A stretch of 46,997 bases of DNA from Tepidiphilus sp. J10 (GTDB lineage: Bacteria > Pseudomonadota > Gammaproteobacteria > Burkholderiales > Thiobacillaceae): assembly GCA_945897955.1 (NCBI GenBank), contig CAMDGQ010000032.1, positions 1 to 46,997 of the forward strand, read 5' to 3'. The notes under the pieces were generated by a model, which saw nothing but the letters and a program-made list of their open reading frames with translations, ran no database searches and was not told the DNA's origin. Made by a program: the position numbers and the translations under genes. Of the stretch, positions 34,481 through 44,713 are shown piece by piece (positions within the stretch are counted from its first letter, which is position 1; each line of letters starts with the position of its first letter).

Positions 34481-36255
34481 TCCGCGCTGCGAGGCCTTTG
34501 CAGTCGCGCCAGCGCCGCCGCCCAGACCTGCCGATTGGCGTGGAAGCCGGTGATTGCGGCGAGTTGCCGGGCGCGCCAGTCAGCCCGCCGCGCGGGATCA
34601 TCTATGTGTGCGAAACAGCTCGAAGCCGCACCAAAATTGCGTTCGATGTTGTCGGCGAAGGCCTGGAAGTTGCGCAGCTCGGCATCGAAGCTGCCGCTGC
34701 GGTTCCACCAGTGCGCGCCATCGCCAAGCAGGGCTTTCAACTGCACCAGACGATCCAGGATGGCAAGTTGCTTGGCGCGGTAGGTTGCGCGCATTTCAAC
34801 TTGCTGCACGCGCAGCGTCTCGTCCACCACCTCCGCCGCCAGCGTGATGCCGGGATAACCCTGTGCGGCCAGACGCTGCATGCTGAACAGCATGACGTCG
34901 CCGTGAAACTGGCGTTCGAATTCGCCGCACAGATCGACGCGCTGGTTTGCGCTTTCATCCACGACGCCGGGACGGAATTCGGATTGGCCGGTGTTGTCCA
35001 GCGTGCGCTTGTGCAGCATCGGCACATTGGCGGAAACAAAGCGCGCGCCAATCTCGGCTTGCAGCATGCGCCCCATGGTCGGGCCGGACATGCGCAGGCG
35101 CAGCGGCGCGAACGGAATGAACCAGTCCAGCGCTTCCGGCCGGAACACATAGTTGCCGGTATAGACGGTGCGCGCCGGTGACATGCCGGGCATGACTTCG
35201 GCGTATTCGTAGCCGGTTACGCGGGTGGGATGCTCACCGTGGAAGAAACGGTTCAGGCGGCCGGCGAACTCGTTGAAGCAGGCGGCGTTGTTCGGCGCAC
35301 CCGGGGCTCCTGCGGCGCAACGATAACGGTATGCCGCCGCCCTGCGCTGGAAGCCGAACAGATCGGCCATGTCGTGATAGGCCGCGTCGCCCGTGCTGGC
35401 GCAGCCCGGTTGAAGGTAGGCGTCGGCAGGCGAGACGACGGCCATTTCACGCAGAAAGGCGATGACGTCTTCCAGGAAATTGCCGGCCATTACGGCGGGG
35501 GATACCGGCGGATCGCCGACCACCTTGCCGGTCAGGATCTGTGCGTCGTTTTCGGAAAAGATGGCATCGAGCACGGCCAGGTAATTCACCGCCATGACTT
35601 CTCGCGGGCCATCCGGCGTCTCGACGTTGACCTTGAAGGCCTGATCGGCGTCGATGGTGTAGAACAGCAAGCGCGCGTCAGGCAGGGTCTGCGCCAGTTC
35701 GGCGCATTTGAGATAGGCGATGTTGCGCATCATCGCCTGGCCCTTGTGGTGAAACGCGTCGCGCGCGTGGTTGCCGACAATCGGCGTCAGATCGAGACCT
35801 TCGAAACGGTCCATCAACGCAAGCTGTTCCGCCAGGCCGAAATAGTGCGTTGCGATGCCTTGCTGCTCGAAATCGTCTGCGATGGCGCGGTTGCGCGCGA
35901 TGCTGGCGGCATCGCCCGAGTCATCCGCCAGCAACAGCGAGACCTTGCGCCAGCGGCCATCCTGTTCGCCGCCATAGCCGTAGGCGCGGCACAGATCGAG
36001 CAGGCTGGCGAGGCAGTTTTTCAGATGTACCGGGCTGTCAGCAACCGGGATGACGATGACGAAGTGATGCCGCAGCGCATCGTCCCGACTTTCCAGCAAC
36101 CCTTCCAGTCGGCGCCAGGCGGATTGGTAGGACGCCAGCAGGTTTTCGTTGAAACCGCCATCCCACAGCGCCGCCTCGAAACGCGCAATGACCGCTCGCT
36201 GGGCGGCGATCCGCTCGGCTGGTTCAGCGTGCCGACAGGTAGCTGGGGAAGGCAT
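34477..36255 (-). CDS. Glycosyltransferase-like (GT-A fold) protein of unknown function
   Basis: A 592-residue soluble protein with traits of family-2 glycosyltransferases: VIVIPVADSPVHLKNCLASL near 67-86 (nucleotide-binding start), LLADDSGD, a DXD-like Asp202-Ala-Asp204 in FYTIDADQ, and YTGNYVFRPEAL, followed by GPTMGRMLQAEIGARF and MLHKRT, which resemble acceptor and metal sites. The last 160 residues look helical and have no recognised domain. The start at 36255 overlaps the 3' end of the TPP-enzyme gene by 32 bases, implying translational coupling; no later Met is suitable. I do not recognise a named family. The acceptor, the donor sugar and whether it is a transferase at all are open. 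Confidence 0.7.
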   Translation of the reverse strand: MPSPATCRHAEPAERIAAQRAVIARFEAALWDGGFNENLLASYQSAWRRLEGLLESRDDALRHHFVIVIPVADSPVHLKNCLASLLDLCRAYGYGGEQDGRWRKVSLLLADDSGDAASIARNRAIADDFEQQGIATHYFGLAEQLALMDRFEGLDLTPIVGNHARDAFHHKGQAMMRNIAYLKCAELAQTLPDARLLFYTIDADQAFKVNVETPDGPREVMAVNYLAVLDAIFSENDAQILTGKVVGDPPVSPAVMAGNFLEDVIAFLREMAVVSPADAYLQPGCASTGDAAYHDMADLFGFQRRAAAYRYRCAAGAPGAPNNAACFNEFAGRLNRFFHGEHPTRVTGYEYAEVMPGMSPARTVYTGNYVFRPEALDWFIPFAPLRLRMSGPTMGRMLQAEIGARFVSANVPMLHKRTLDNTGQSEFRPGVVDESANQRVDLCGEFERQFHGDVMLFSMQRLAAQGYPGITLAAEVVDETLRVQQVEMRATYRAKQLAILDRLVQLKALLGDGAHWWNRSGSFDAELRNFQAFADNIERNFGAASSCFAHIDDPARRADWRARQLAAITGFHANRQVWAAALARLQRPRSAD

Positions 36256-37930
36256 TCTTGTCGAGCAGGATTTCGATCAGATTGATCGCACCGGCAAGGT
36301 CGGCGCAGGAGAACAGCGCATCGAGGTCGGCCTCGCTCGCCACCCGGTGATGCCGGATGCCGAACGATTGCGCGAGCAACGCAAAGTCCGGGTTCACGAA
36401 GTCGCAGTCGATGTAGCGTTCGCCGTACAACTGGAACTGGTTCTTGCGGATCAGACCCATGCTGGCGTTGTTGATCACCACGACGTTGAGCGGGATGGCG
36501 TAGTTCACCGCGGTCATGATTTCCATGCAGCACATCTGGAAGCCGCCGTCGCCGAGGATGGCAAAAATGGGCGCCTGGCGGGAGAAGAAGCGCGCACCTA
36601 TCGCCGCTGGAATGGCATGGCCGAGCGAGGAAATGCCGGAATTGGGGAAGTAGTGATTGGCGTCGGAGACATCGAAGAAGCTCTGCGCGAACACGATGTT
36701 GTCGTCGAAGACCAGGGCGTCCCGGGGAAAGTGCCGGGCCAGGCCGCTGAAGAATGCTTCCATCAGGCGGAACCGGGCGCGCTCTTCGGCAACGCCTTCG
36801 GCCAACGGCAGGCTTTCGTTTTCGCGATGGTCGTCCAGCCGGTCGAGGCTGCCGCCGGGGTTGCCGGCGGGATTGCCCGATAACCTGCCTTTTTCCGACA
36901 GCAGGCTCATCAACGCGGTCAATACCTCCCGGATATCGCCGTGGATCGCCACATCGGCCTTGAACACCTTGCCCAGTTGGCCGGCATCGCGGTCCACCTG
37001 CGCGACCTTCTTGCCGGCGAGCAGCTTCTTGTCCCACAGATAGCTGGTGCGTTCATTGAAACCGGCGCCGAGAAAGATCACCAGATCGGCGTGCTCGACG
37101 ATGTAGCGGTAAGCCTGGCCGTTGGAGGTCACGCCCAGACAGCCGAGCGACAGCGCGCCGCCTTCGCTGACCACGCCCTTGGCCTTCAGGCTGGATGCGA
37201 CCGGAATGCGCAGCGTCTCGCTCAGGCTGGCCACGACTTCACGCGCGCCGGCCTTGATGCAGCCATAGCCGGCGACGATGACCGGATAGTTGGCGGCGTC
37301 GATCAATCCGGCCAGTTCAGCCAGGGAACCGCTGTGCGCCGCGACCGGCGCGGCGGGTTGCGGCAGGGCGGCATGGATATGCAGATGATCGAGCACATCG
37401 GCATCGACCATTTCCTTCTGCACGTTGTAGGGAATGCTCAGCAGCACCGGACCCGGTTCGCGCGCAAACAGCGCCCGGGTGGCCTGATTCAGAACCTGGC
37501 CGAGATAGTCGGTGCGTTCGATCAGCTTGTGATAGCGGGTGATGCTGGAAAACAGCACGCCCTGGTCGATGGCGCCGCCTTCGCCGGAGCTTTCCTGCAA
37601 TCCGCCCTTGCCGAAGATATAGGTCGAGGTCTCGCCGGTGATGATCAGTACCGGCAGGCGCTCGGCATAGGCGTTGGCAATACCGGTGACCAGGTTGGTG
37701 GCGCCCGGCCCGGCGGTGGCGATGCACGCCGAAACACGATGCGAAACGCGCGCGTAGCCGCCGGCCATGAATGCCGCGCCCTGTTCGTGTTTGACCAGCA
37801 CGCTGCTCACCTTCGAATCGCGCAACTGATCGTAGATCGGCAGGACATGGGCGCCGGGCATGCCGAAGATGACTTCGACGCCGAGGCGCTCCAGGTATTG
37901 GACGATCAGTTCACTGACGGTGATTTTCAT
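36224..37930 (-). CDS. Thiamine-diphosphate-dependent enzyme, acetolactate-synthase-like
   Basis: A 568-residue enzyme of the acetohydroxyacid synthase/pyruvate oxidase/decarboxylase group. Order: N-terminal pyrimidine-binding domain (about 1-170) with the catalytic Glu49 (KHEQGAAFMAGGYAR) and ATAGPGATNLVTG; central domain (about 200-340); C-terminal pyrophosphate-binding domain with GDGG at 460-463 and INN about 26 residues later, the ThDP/Mg motif. A short Gly/Asn/Asp-rich segment (about 350-375, NPAGNPGGS) sits between the central and C-terminal domains. There is no ilvH-type regulatory subunit, so ordinary valine/isoleucine synthesis is unlikely. It overlaps the GT-like gene, suggesting a shared specialised pathway. 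The substrate is unknown; 12-base repeats lie just before its ATG. Confidence 0.82.
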   Translation of the reverse strand: MKITVSELIVQYLERLGVEVIFGMPGAHVLPIYDQLRDSKVSSVLVKHEQGAAFMAGGYARVSHRVSACIATAGPGATNLVTGIANAYAERLPVLIITGETSTYIFGKGGLQESSGEGGAIDQGVLFSSITRYHKLIERTDYLGQVLNQATRALFAREPGPVLLSIPYNVQKEMVDADVLDHLHIHAALPQPAAPVAAHSGSLAELAGLIDAANYPVIVAGYGCIKAGAREVVASLSETLRIPVASSLKAKGVVSEGGALSLGCLGVTSNGQAYRYIVEHADLVIFLGAGFNERTSYLWDKKLLAGKKVAQVDRDAGQLGKVFKADVAIHGDIREVLTALMSLLSEKGRLSGNPAGNPGGSLDRLDDHRENESLPLAEGVAEERARFRLMEAFFSGLARHFPRDALVFDDNIVFAQSFFDVSDANHYFPNSGISSLGHAIPAAIGARFFSRQAPIFAILGDGGFQMCCMEIMTAVNYAIPLNVVVINNASMGLIRKNQFQLYGERYIDCDFVNPDFALLAQSFGIRHHRVASEADLDALFSCADLAGAINLIEILLDKNAFPSYLSAR

Positions 37931-37936
37931 GGTGCT

Positions 37937-37965
37937 GCTTGAGGTTGTGCTTCAGGTTGTGCTTG
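37937..37965 (-). repeat. 12-base tandem repeat in the TPP-enzyme 5' region
   Basis: On the plus strand GCTTGAGGTTGT, GCTTCAGGTTGT, then GCTTG: two and a half units beginning six bases upstream of the TPP-enzyme ATG (37930), where a ribosome site would be expected and no clear one is seen. A GCTCCGC-A-GCGGAGC repeat follows at 37970-37984. Confidence 0.7.
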
Positions 37966-38100
37966 CAGTGCTCCGCAGCGGAGCGGCGAAGGGGGGGGAA
38001 TTGGAGCATAAGACGCCGCCTGCGGGAACTGCGGAAGCATGCCGGGCAGACGGCTTGCTCTGACGGCAAGCGCTGCTCGCAAGAAACCTTCGGTAACCGT

Positions 38101-39357
38101 TCACCCGATGGGTTGATCCATCGCGGGCAGCGCCTGCTCAGGCGGCGGACCGCCTGCTTGTTTGCGCGCACGCTTGGCTGCGTACATGCGCGCGTCGGCC
38201 ACGTTGAGCAAGTCGTCCAGCGTCATGCCGTCCTGCGGGTAGATCGCGTAGCCGATGCTGCATGACGGTTGCAGTGAAGCGCCGTCGTGATAAACCGGCT
38301 GGCAGATCTCGCGTTTGATCTTCTTGTACAGCCCCTCGCAGGAACTGGCTTCGACGCCCACGAACAGCAGTGCGAACTCATCACCGCCCAGGCGGCCGGT
38401 GCTATCCGACTTGCGCAGCACCTGATGAAATCGGCGCGCCACCGTCTGCAACAGCGCATCGCCGGCGGCATGCCCGAAAACATCGTTGATCTGCTTGAAG
38501 TCATCAAGGTCGAGGTACATCACGGCCAGGGAAAAATCTTCTTCGCGGGCATGCTGAAGCGCCTCCTCCAGACGGCGATAGAACAGAGTGCGATTGGCCA
38601 GCCCCGTGAGCGGATCATGCGTTGCCTGATGTTCCAGCAGCGTGCCGGCCTGTTCCAGTTCGGTCACCTGCGCGTAGATGATGCGCGCCGCGCGATTCAT
38701 CAGGCGTTGCGTGATACCGGCGATGGCCACCGCCAGCAGGACCAGCGCAACAGCCAGGCCGAGATGCAGGCTGACCGCGCGGAAGGTGGCCTGCTGCGCC
38801 TGTTCCAGCGCGCTCCGAATCAAGTCACGTTCATGCCGGCGCAGCGCTTCGACCACTTCGGTGTATTGCAGGTTGAGCGGACGCAGATCTGAAGCAAGCC
38901 AGGCGCGCGCTTCGGACTCCTCGCCGCGTGCGGCCAGATCGCTGATCTCTTCCTGTAACAGGATGATTTCCGCAACCAGTTGGTCCTGCCGCATGAGGTT
39001 GGCACGCTCGAACGCATCGAGCGGCAGGGATTTCAATTTGTTGCGGGCGTCGCCGACCAGGTAGCCCCATTTGATGTAGAGCTGAAAATTCTCGTCGCGC
39101 TCGAATGCATCCTGCGCCAGCACCTGATAGACCAGCGTGTTGTGACGGTTGTAGGAAGCTTCCTGCAGGTCGGTGGCGAGCTGAATCTTGCGGTTGCGCA
39201 CATCGACTATGTCGCCCATGCGCGTCTTCAATTCTTGGATATGCCAGACCGCATGCCCGGCCAGCCCGCTCATCAACACAATGAGCAACGCAAACCCGAG
39301 CACCAGGTAGCGGGACATCGAACGTGAGAGCTGTTCGTGTTGCGGCGAAGCGGGCAT
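38101..39357 (-). CDS. Membrane-bound diguanylate cyclase (GGDEF)
   Basis: Makes c-di-GMP from two GTP. The 418-residue protein has an N-terminal membrane helix (about 16-36), a periplasmic helical sensor region (about 37-190) resembling four-helix chemoreceptor-type domains, a second membrane helix (about 198-216, [19 protein letters not shown]) and a C-terminal GGDEF domain (about 245-405). The active site is intact (GGDEF at 324-328, with DPLTGLANR and the DLDDFK metal-binding motif upstream), and an RXXD product-inhibition site (RKSD, 315-318) lies five residues before it, so feedback control is expected. The signal is unknown. It is divergent from kdsB. Confidence 0.93.
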   Translation of the reverse strand: MPASPQHEQLSRSMSRYLVLGFALLIVLMSGLAGHAVWHIQELKTRMGDIVDVRNRKIQLATDLQEASYNRHNTLVYQVLAQDAFERDENFQLYIKWGYLVGDARNKLKSLPLDAFERANLMRQDQLVAEIILLQEEISDLAARGEESEARAWLASDLRPLNLQYTEVVEALRRHERDLIRSALEQAQQATFRAVSLHLGLAVALVLLAVAIAGITQRLMNRAARIIYAQVTELEQAGTLLEHQATHDPLTGLANRTLFYRRLEEALQHAREEDFSLAVMYLDLDDFKQINDVFGHAAGDALLQTVARRFHQVLRKSDSTGRLGGDEFALLFVGVEASSCEGLYKKIKREICQPVYHDGASLQPSCSIGYAIYPQDGMTLDDLLNVADARMYAAKRARKQAGGPPPEQALPAMDQPIG

Positions 39358-39512
39358 CTTGGCTGGCGACCGGGGATGAACGAGTAGCCAGTAACGTCCG
39401 GAAGGGGGAAAACTTGAACCTTGTTACAGCCGATTCAATGGATTCGGAAGATGGCAGAACGCCAGCGAGCCAAGCTCTTACAATGCCTCGCCGCCATTTT
39501 TCAGACTCCGCC

Positions 39513-40289
39513 ATGAACCTCGCCGCCACCGACTTTTTCGCCGTCATTCCTGCTCGCTTCGCCTCGACCCGTCTGCCCGGAAAGCCGCTGGCCGACATTC
39601 ACGGCAAGCCGATGGTGGTGCGTGTCGCAGAGCGCGCTGCGGCCAGCGGCGCCGCAGGCATCTGGGTGGCGACAGATCATGCGGGCGTTGCCGAGGCCGC
39701 CACCGCGCATGGCTATCAAACCGTAATGACCTCGCCAGATTGCGCCTCCGGCACCGACCGGCTGGCGGAAGTCGCGACCAGGCTCGGCTGGGACGACGAT
39801 GTCGTGGTGGTCAACGTGCAGGGCGACGAACCATTGATCGACCCGGCGCTGATCCGGGCCACCGCGCAAGCCTTGTTCGCGCATCCCGCCGCCAGCATGG
39901 CCACCGTCTGCCATCGTATTCACGATCCGGCCGAGGCGTTCAACCCGAACGTGGTGAAAGTGGTTACCGACAAGGAGGGCTATGCGTTGTATTTCTCGCG
40001 CGCGCCGATTCCGTGGGCGCGCGACGACTGGGCGGATGCCGGCACGCGTTCGACATTGCCGGCTTCACTGCCGATGCATCGGCATATCGGTCTGTACGCT
40101 TACCGGGTCGGTTTTCTCAGGGCTTATCCCGGCCTGAGCAGGCCGGAAATTGAAATGCACGAATCGCTGGAACAGTTGCGCGCGCTCTGGCATGGCTATC
40201 GCATCATGGTGATCGAGTCGGATCAACCGATTGCGCCCGGGGTCGATACGCCGGAAGACCTTGAAAAAGTGCGCGCCCTGCTGTCCTGA
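39513..40289 (+). CDS. kdsB: 3-deoxy-manno-octulosonate cytidylyltransferase
   Basis: KdsB activates KDO as CMP-KDO for lipopolysaccharide inner-core synthesis. The start at 39513 ([26 protein letters not shown]) gives 258 residues, near the family norm; the open frame extends to 39324 but that part is in the divergent intergenic region and unlike the family. [48 protein letters not shown] and [11 protein letters not shown] are signatures. No ribosome site is evident; TACAAT at 39479-39484 could be a -10. The lpxK-ycaR neighbours common elsewhere are absent. It ends five bases from the convergent hybrid kinase. Confidence 0.96.
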   Translation: MNLAATDFFAVIPARFASTRLPGKPLADIHGKPMVVRVAERAAASGAAGIWVATDHAGVAEAATAHGYQTVMTSPDCASGTDRLAEVATRLGWDDDVVVVNVQGDEPLIDPALIRATAQALFAHPAASMATVCHRIHDPAEAFNPNVVKVVTDKEGYALYFSRAPIPWARDDWADAGTRSTLPASLPMHRHIGLYAYRVGFLRAYPGLSRPEIEMHESLEQLRALWHGYRIMVIESDQPIAPGVDTPEDLEKVRALLS

Positions 40290-40294
40290 GAAAT

Positions 40295-43200
40295 TCAAAC
40301 CCCGGGGTTTTCCAGCCATTTCAGCAGCGTTGCATAGAGCTGTTCCGGCTGTACCGGCTTGGCGAGAAAATCGTTCATGCCGGCCGCGAAGCAGCGCGCC
40401 CGGTCCTCGCTAAACGCGTTCGCGGTCATTGCAACAATGGGGGTTCGCGCACCGCCCGGCAGTTCGCGGATGCGGCGAGTCGCCTCAAGACCATCCATCT
40501 TCGGCATCTGCATGTCCATCAGGATCAGGGCATAGTCGTTGGCGCCGGCCCGTTGCACGGCTTCGATGCCGTTTTCGGCCGTATCAACGCGTTGCATGAC
40601 GTCTTCGAGCAGCATCAATGCGATTTCCCGATTGACCGGCTCGTCCTCCACCAACAGGATGCGCGCGCCGGCATGGTCGCGCTGCAGGATGTGTTCCGGA
40701 TTGTCGACAGGCGGGATATCCGGGGGTTCGGCAACGATCAGCCCTTTGCGCAGCCGCACGCTGAACCAGAATGTGCTGCCGACGCCAGGTGCGCTTTCGA
40801 CGCCGGCATCGCCGTCCATGAGTTGGGCCAGTTTTTTCGTGATCGCCAGTCCCAGCCCGGTGCCGCCATATTTCCGCGTCGTCGTGTTGTCGGCCTGTTC
40901 GAAGGCTGAAAACAGGCGTGGCAACGCCTCCGGCGCAATGCCGATACCGGTGTCGATGACCTCGAAGCGCAGGCGGGCGCTGTCGGCATTTTCTTCGAGC
41001 AGCCGCGCAAGCAGGGTAACGCTCCCGGTTTCGGTGAATTTGACGGCGTTGCCGGCGTAATTGATCAGCGCCTGCTGCAAGCGGGTGGCATCGCCTTCGA
41101 GGCCGAACGCGAGGGGCTCGACCTCGACAAACAGCTTCAAACCCTTGGCGCGCGCCTGCTCCTGCAACATGGAGACGACATTCGCGAACACGGCCTCGAT
41201 GCGAACCGGCCCGGTCTGAAGGCTCAGCTTGCCGGCATCGATCTTGGACAGTTCGAGAATGCTGTTGATGATGCCCAGAAGGTGCGTGCCGGCCGCCTCA
41301 AGTTTGTCCAGGCGTTCGGCCTGCTGACGGGACAAGGGTTCTCGCCGAATCAGGTGCGCCATGCCGTTGATGGCGTTGAGCGGGGTTCTGATTTCATGCG
41401 ACATGTTGGCCAGGAATGCGCTCTTTGCCACATTGGCAGCTTCTGCGGCCTCCTTGGCGCTGGCCAGCGCCACTTCGGCGCGGCGACGGGTCACGATGGA
41501 CCAGATGTCATTACCGATCAACTGGAGCTGGCTGGCATCGGAGTCGTCGTAATCCGACGCTTTGTTGCCCACGCCGATCAGCATCACAACCTTGTCCTGG
41601 TCAACGACCGGGACGCCAAGATGCCGGATCAGATGTGCGTGCCCTTCAGGGTAGCCACGGCGTCCCGCCATATTCTGATAATCGTTGTGGACCGCAGCCT
41701 GCCCGGTTCGCACGGTATCCGCCCAGATACCCGCAGCGGAGACCGGATAGTGATTGTCATGTGCCGCCGTGCAGTAGCGCAGCGTGTTTGCCGACCAGGT
41801 ATAGAGGGCGAGAGTCTCCTGATCCTGATTGACGAAATGGAGGTAGCCGATTTCGCTGACGGTCAGACGAACGGCTTCCTCGATACCCAGTTGCAGCAGT
41901 TGCTGCTCATCGAGTTCGCTGCTCTGCTGGCTCATCGCGAACATTGCGGATAGCCGCTGGTCGCTCATGGCCAGCCGGCGGTTGGCCTCCTGCAATGCCT
42001 GGGTCCGTTCGGAAACGCTTTCTTCCAGATGATGGCGGTGCCGCTCCAGTTCGGCTTCGACCTGCTTGCGGGCGCTGATGTCGGTGCAGAAACCCAGTAC
42101 CTGGCGGTCCGGCAATACGCTGGTGCGCAGGGCCGTCTGAATCTCGACTCCATCCTTGCGGCGGAGAACAATTTCGAAATCGAGTCCTCCGGCCCGCTTG
42201 ACCGCCTCGTACAGATCAAAGTACTCGGGGACTTTATCGGCCGGCGCAAGATCGGTGATGGACATGCCCAGCAACTCCTCGCGGGTATAGCCGACCAGCT
42301 CGCAAGCGGCGGGATTGGCATCGAGATAGTGGCCACGTGCGTCCGCCACGAAGACCCCCTCCGGGGCTGTTTCCACATAGGTGCGAAATCGCGATTCGCT
42401 GGCCAACAGGGATGCTGCGTCCCGCAGGCGCAACAACCAGTAGCGTCTGATCTGCCAGGCGACGAAAACGCTGGCCAGTGCGAACGCGGCCAATAGCGCC
42501 AGCGTGACCTGCAATTCATGCCGCCAGGCATCGAGGTAATCCTCCGGCGCCATGCCGACATTGATGTAGAACGGCATGAGCCTGACGCGATGGTAGGCGT
42601 AGGTGCGTTCGAAGCCATCGGGCGCCTTGGCGGTATGAAAATTGCCGCTTTCCTTGCCGGACTCCAGCACAGCCTTGAATTCTCCCGATATTTTCTTGTC
42701 GCCTATCTTGCCGCCGGCGCCGGTGACGGCGGGAAAGCGGGTGACCAGTGCGGCATTGACGTGGCGAATCACGGCAGAACCGTGCGGGCCCAGCTTGAGA
42801 TCGGACAAAGCCTGCGTGAACTTGCTGACCGGCACGCCGGCCCGCACCACCCCGGCGAAAGAGCCATCCGGATGGCGATACGAGCGCGTGAAAGTGATGA
42901 CCCATTGTTGCGCGATGCGGGCAAACAACGGCTCGCTGATGATCAGGCGCTCTCCCGGCCGGACGCGATGCTGCCGGAAAAAATCACGGTCGGCATAGCT
43001 GTGCGGCAAGGTGCGCCTGGTCGGATCGCCCCAGCGCACCTGACCGTGCTCATCGCTGACCCGGAAGGCTTCCACTTCCGGCATCCGCGACCGGGTTGTC
43101 TCCAGCAGCCGCTCAATCTCTGCATGATCCATCCGCCCGTCCTGGGTAGGGTGTTCAAGTGCATCGACAATGCCGAGCAGGGACAGATCAACGCGCCGAG

Positions 43201-43429
43201 CCATGTCCGACAGATTGGAATCCAGCAGCGCAGCGAGGTTGGATGTGGTGGTGCGCACCTGTTCCAGTGATTTCTCCCTGCTGCTCATCAAGCCGTGCGT
43301 AGCAAATATGGCCATCACCACATTGACGAGCAGCACGCCCGCAATCAGCCAGACCTGAACTTCGGCGCCCTTGCCGAACATTTCGGCTCGATCTGGTCCG
43401 ACGTCATTGGGGTGATTTGGCATATCCAT
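40295..43429 (-). CDS. Hybrid sensor histidine kinase (periplasmic sensor-PAS-GAF-HisKA-HATPase-receiver)
   Basis: A 1044-residue signalling protein. Starting at 43429 ([11 protein letters not shown]): membrane helix (about 24-44); periplasmic PDC/dCache-like sensor (about 50-310); second helix (about 318-338); PAS (about 355-465, [22 protein letters not shown]); coiled coil; GAF (about 520-660, [19 protein letters not shown]); HisKA with phospho-acceptor His678 ([11 protein letters not shown]); HATPase with N box [19 protein letters not shown] and GGTGLGLAI; receiver with Asp972 ([11 protein letters not shown]). All catalytic motifs are intact. The HPt partner and final response regulator are not adjacent. 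Met at 43423 or 43507 are other possible starts; no ribosome site decides. A small periplasmic protein is encoded just upstream. Confidence 0.92.
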   Translation of the reverse strand: MDMPNHPNDVGPDRAEMFGKGAEVQVWLIAGVLLVNVVMAIFATHGLMSSREKSLEQVRTTTSNLAALLDSNLSDMARRVDLSLLGIVDALEHPTQDGRMDHAEIERLLETTRSRMPEVEAFRVSDEHGQVRWGDPTRRTLPHSYADRDFFRQHRVRPGERLIISEPLFARIAQQWVITFTRSYRHPDGSFAGVVRAGVPVSKFTQALSDLKLGPHGSAVIRHVNAALVTRFPAVTGAGGKIGDKKISGEFKAVLESGKESGNFHTAKAPDGFERTYAYHRVRLMPFYINVGMAPEDYLDAWRHELQVTLALLAAFALASVFVAWQIRRYWLLRLRDAASLLASESRFRTYVETAPEGVFVADARGHYLDANPAACELVGYTREELLGMSITDLAPADKVPEYFDLYEAVKRAGGLDFEIVLRRKDGVEIQTALRTSVLPDRQVLGFCTDISARKQVEAELERHRHHLEESVSERTQALQEANRRLAMSDQRLSAMFAMSQQSSELDEQQLLQLGIEEAVRLTVSEIGYLHFVNQDQETLALYTWSANTLRYCTAAHDNHYPVSAAGIWADTVRTGQAAVHNDYQNMAGRRGYPEGHAHLIRHLGVPVVDQDKVVMLIGVGNKASDYDDSDASQLQLIGNDIWSIVTRRRAEVALASAKEAAEAANVAKSAFLANMSHEIRTPLNAINGMAHLIRREPLSRQQAERLDKLEAAGTHLLGIINSILELSKIDAGKLSLQTGPVRIEAVFANVVSMLQEQARAKGLKLFVEVEPLAFGLEGDATRLQQALINYAGNAVKFTETGSVTLLARLLEENADSARLRFEVIDTGIGIAPEALPRLFSAFEQADNTTTRKYGGTGLGLAITKKLAQLMDGDAGVESAPGVGSTFWFSVRLRKGLIVAEPPDIPPVDNPEHILQRDHAGARILLVEDEPVNREIALMLLEDVMQRVDTAENGIEAVQRAGANDYALILMDMQMPKMDGLEATRRIRELPGGARTPIVAMTANAFSEDRARCFAAGMNDFLAKPVQPEQLYATLLKWLENPGV

Positions 43430-43538
43430 GAACGCGGCTGGAAAGTTGATCAGAATTGAACTGCAACAAGACCGACGAGATGCAAAGCCTGCCCGGCTTT
43501 GCCACACGCTCAGACTAGTCCGTTTTATCGGCTCGAGT

Positions 43539-43562
43539 TTCGTGTTCTTGAACGAACACGAA
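43539..43562. promoter_or_regulatory. Inverted repeat upstream of the hybrid kinase gene
   Basis: TTCGTGTTC-TTGAAC-GAACACGAA, two perfect 9-base arms with a 6-base spacer, 110 bases before the hybrid kinase start and 131 bases downstream of the small periplasmic gene. The symmetry and spacing suit a dimeric regulator's operator; the other 160 bases of this gap hold nothing clear. Confidence 0.45.
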
Positions 43563-43692
43563 CGCGAGCACGCTCAGCGGCCGGACCGCAAAGGCAGAAT
43601 GCCAGGCGGGCTATTTCAATCCTGCAACGGCAAGCCAGCCAGGAAAGCTGCAATAAAGGTGCGGTCGGAAGACGGCCTGCAGATTGATCGGG

Positions 43693-44088
43693 TTACTTGC
43701 AGCCCATGACCGATTTCATCTTGTCCATGCGTTCCGCCTGGATTCCGCTGGCGATGGATTTGGCTTTCGTGTACTTGCCGGCATAGACGGCGGGAATGAT
43801 CTCCTGCTCGCGCGTGCGCTTGAAACTTTCCCAAACCGGTTTGAATGCGTTTGCCCTCGCGTTATCGCTGTCGACCAGTTCAGCCAGGATGCTCTCCAAC
43901 TGTGCGCTGGACGAGTACACCTTTCGCTTAAACCCATCCCGGGTGGTCTTGTCGGTGCTGTCCAGCATGGCCAACAGACTTCCACGGACATCCATCAATG
44001 TGCTGCAGGCTTCATCGGTGGTTGCTGCGCCGGCCCAGCCCATGCCTGAAAGAAGTAATGCCACAACAGGGAACAGACTGCGGATCAT
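43693..44088 (-). CDS. Small secreted helical protein, unknown function
   Basis: A 131-residue protein with a signal peptide (about 1-21, ending AGA) and an all-helical mature part of about 110 residues. Its only two cysteines, Cys28 and Cys130, are near the two ends and could form a disulfide. The helix pattern (CSTLMDVRGSLLAMLDSTDK, YSSSAQLESILAELVDSD, AFKPVWESFKRTREQEIIP) recalls four-helix bundles of chemoreceptor sensor domains. It lacks CXXCH, so it is not cytochrome c'. It lies 263 bases upstream of the hybrid kinase on the same strand and could be a periplasmic partner, which is only inference. No family recognised. Confidence 0.75.
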   Translation of the reverse strand: MIRSLFPVVALLLSGMGWAGAATTDEACSTLMDVRGSLLAMLDSTDKTTRDGFKRKVYSSSAQLESILAELVDSDNARANAFKPVWESFKRTREQEIIPAVYAGKYTKAKSIASGIQAERMDKMKSVMGCK

Positions 44089-44371
44089 GACGACCCCTCA
44101 CTTTGGAAGAATGGGTAAGGCATTCTATTCATTGCATTTTTCGTGCCGTTGACATTTGTCAAGCAACTGTCTGCTTCAGGTTTCGACAGGAAACGTGATT
44201 TAGATGCCGGCCACTTGTTGCTTCGCAATCCGGCTGGCAAGGCGTCAGGGAAGGCGCACGGACTGTTTCCCCAGGCGACCTGAAGTTGATCTTCTGGTAT
44301 GTTGCCGCCCCCAACTTGCTCAAGGGCTATATCGTTCGCCATCCAAAGGACAACGAGCAGCCAAAACAATT
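44089..44371. other. 283-base intergenic region between divergent genes
   Basis: Mostly featureless. TTGAC-ATTT-GTCAA at 44149-44162 is a small inverted repeat whose minus-strand copy includes a TTGACA that could be a -35 for the small secreted protein; TAGAAT (minus, 44127-44122) is a better -10 but is 29 bases away, so no single promoter is convincing. Confidence 0.4.
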
Positions 44372-44713
44372 ATGGAAATCTGGTTTGTCTGGCTGGCCCG
44401 TTTGATGTTTCTGGGCATATTCCTGTTGGCCAGCGGGATGTTGTATCGCGTCTGGCGCATTGCCGTGCGCAAAGACATGCGCCACGTCGCCGACTGGCGC
44501 GGGCGTGCAATCGTCAACGGCGAGGAGTGGGCAGCCTCGGTGTTGAGCATCAATCTGATCGGCGCCGGCTGCCTGCTCGGAATTGGCATCTCGGTGCTGG
44601 TCACGGGCCTCGAATTCATGGTCTGGACCGGGCTCTCCGGGCTGGTGCTGTGGAGTTATTACTTCTTTCTGCGAGTCGTGGTGGCGCGGGCTGAACACAT
44701 CCCCAAAGCCTGA
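44372..44713 (+). CDS. Small membrane protein, unknown function
   Basis: A 113-residue protein beginning MEIWFVWLARLMFLGIFLLA. It has an N-terminal membrane helix (about 5-26), a basic cytoplasmic loop (about 27-55, RIAVRKDMRHVADWRGRA), then two further helices (about 57-80, SINLIGAGCLLGIGISVLV, and 82-102, FMVWTGLSGLVLWSYYFFLRV). The frame is open further upstream, to 44204, but that part is not protein-like. No family recognised. It precedes the DUF4212/symporter pair on the same strand by 161 bases, so it may or may not be part of that unit. Confidence 0.65.
   Translation: MEIWFVWLARLMFLGIFLLASGMLYRVWRIAVRKDMRHVADWRGRAIVNGEEWAASVLSINLIGAGCLLGIGISVLVTGLEFMVWTGLSGLVLWSYYFFLRVVVARAEHIPKA

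Noticed and set aside
43693..44088. Small secreted helical protein as a cytochrome c' or cytochrome b562
   Set aside because: No CXXCH motif for heme c and no suitable Met/His pair for b562; only the helical pattern is similar.
44286..44301. 16-base identity (TTGATCTTCTGGTATG) between the intergenic region before 44372 and the DUF4212 gene near 45077
   Set aside because: One 16-base match in a 47-kb sequence is near chance expectation, and the flanking bases differ completely, so no duplication is supported.
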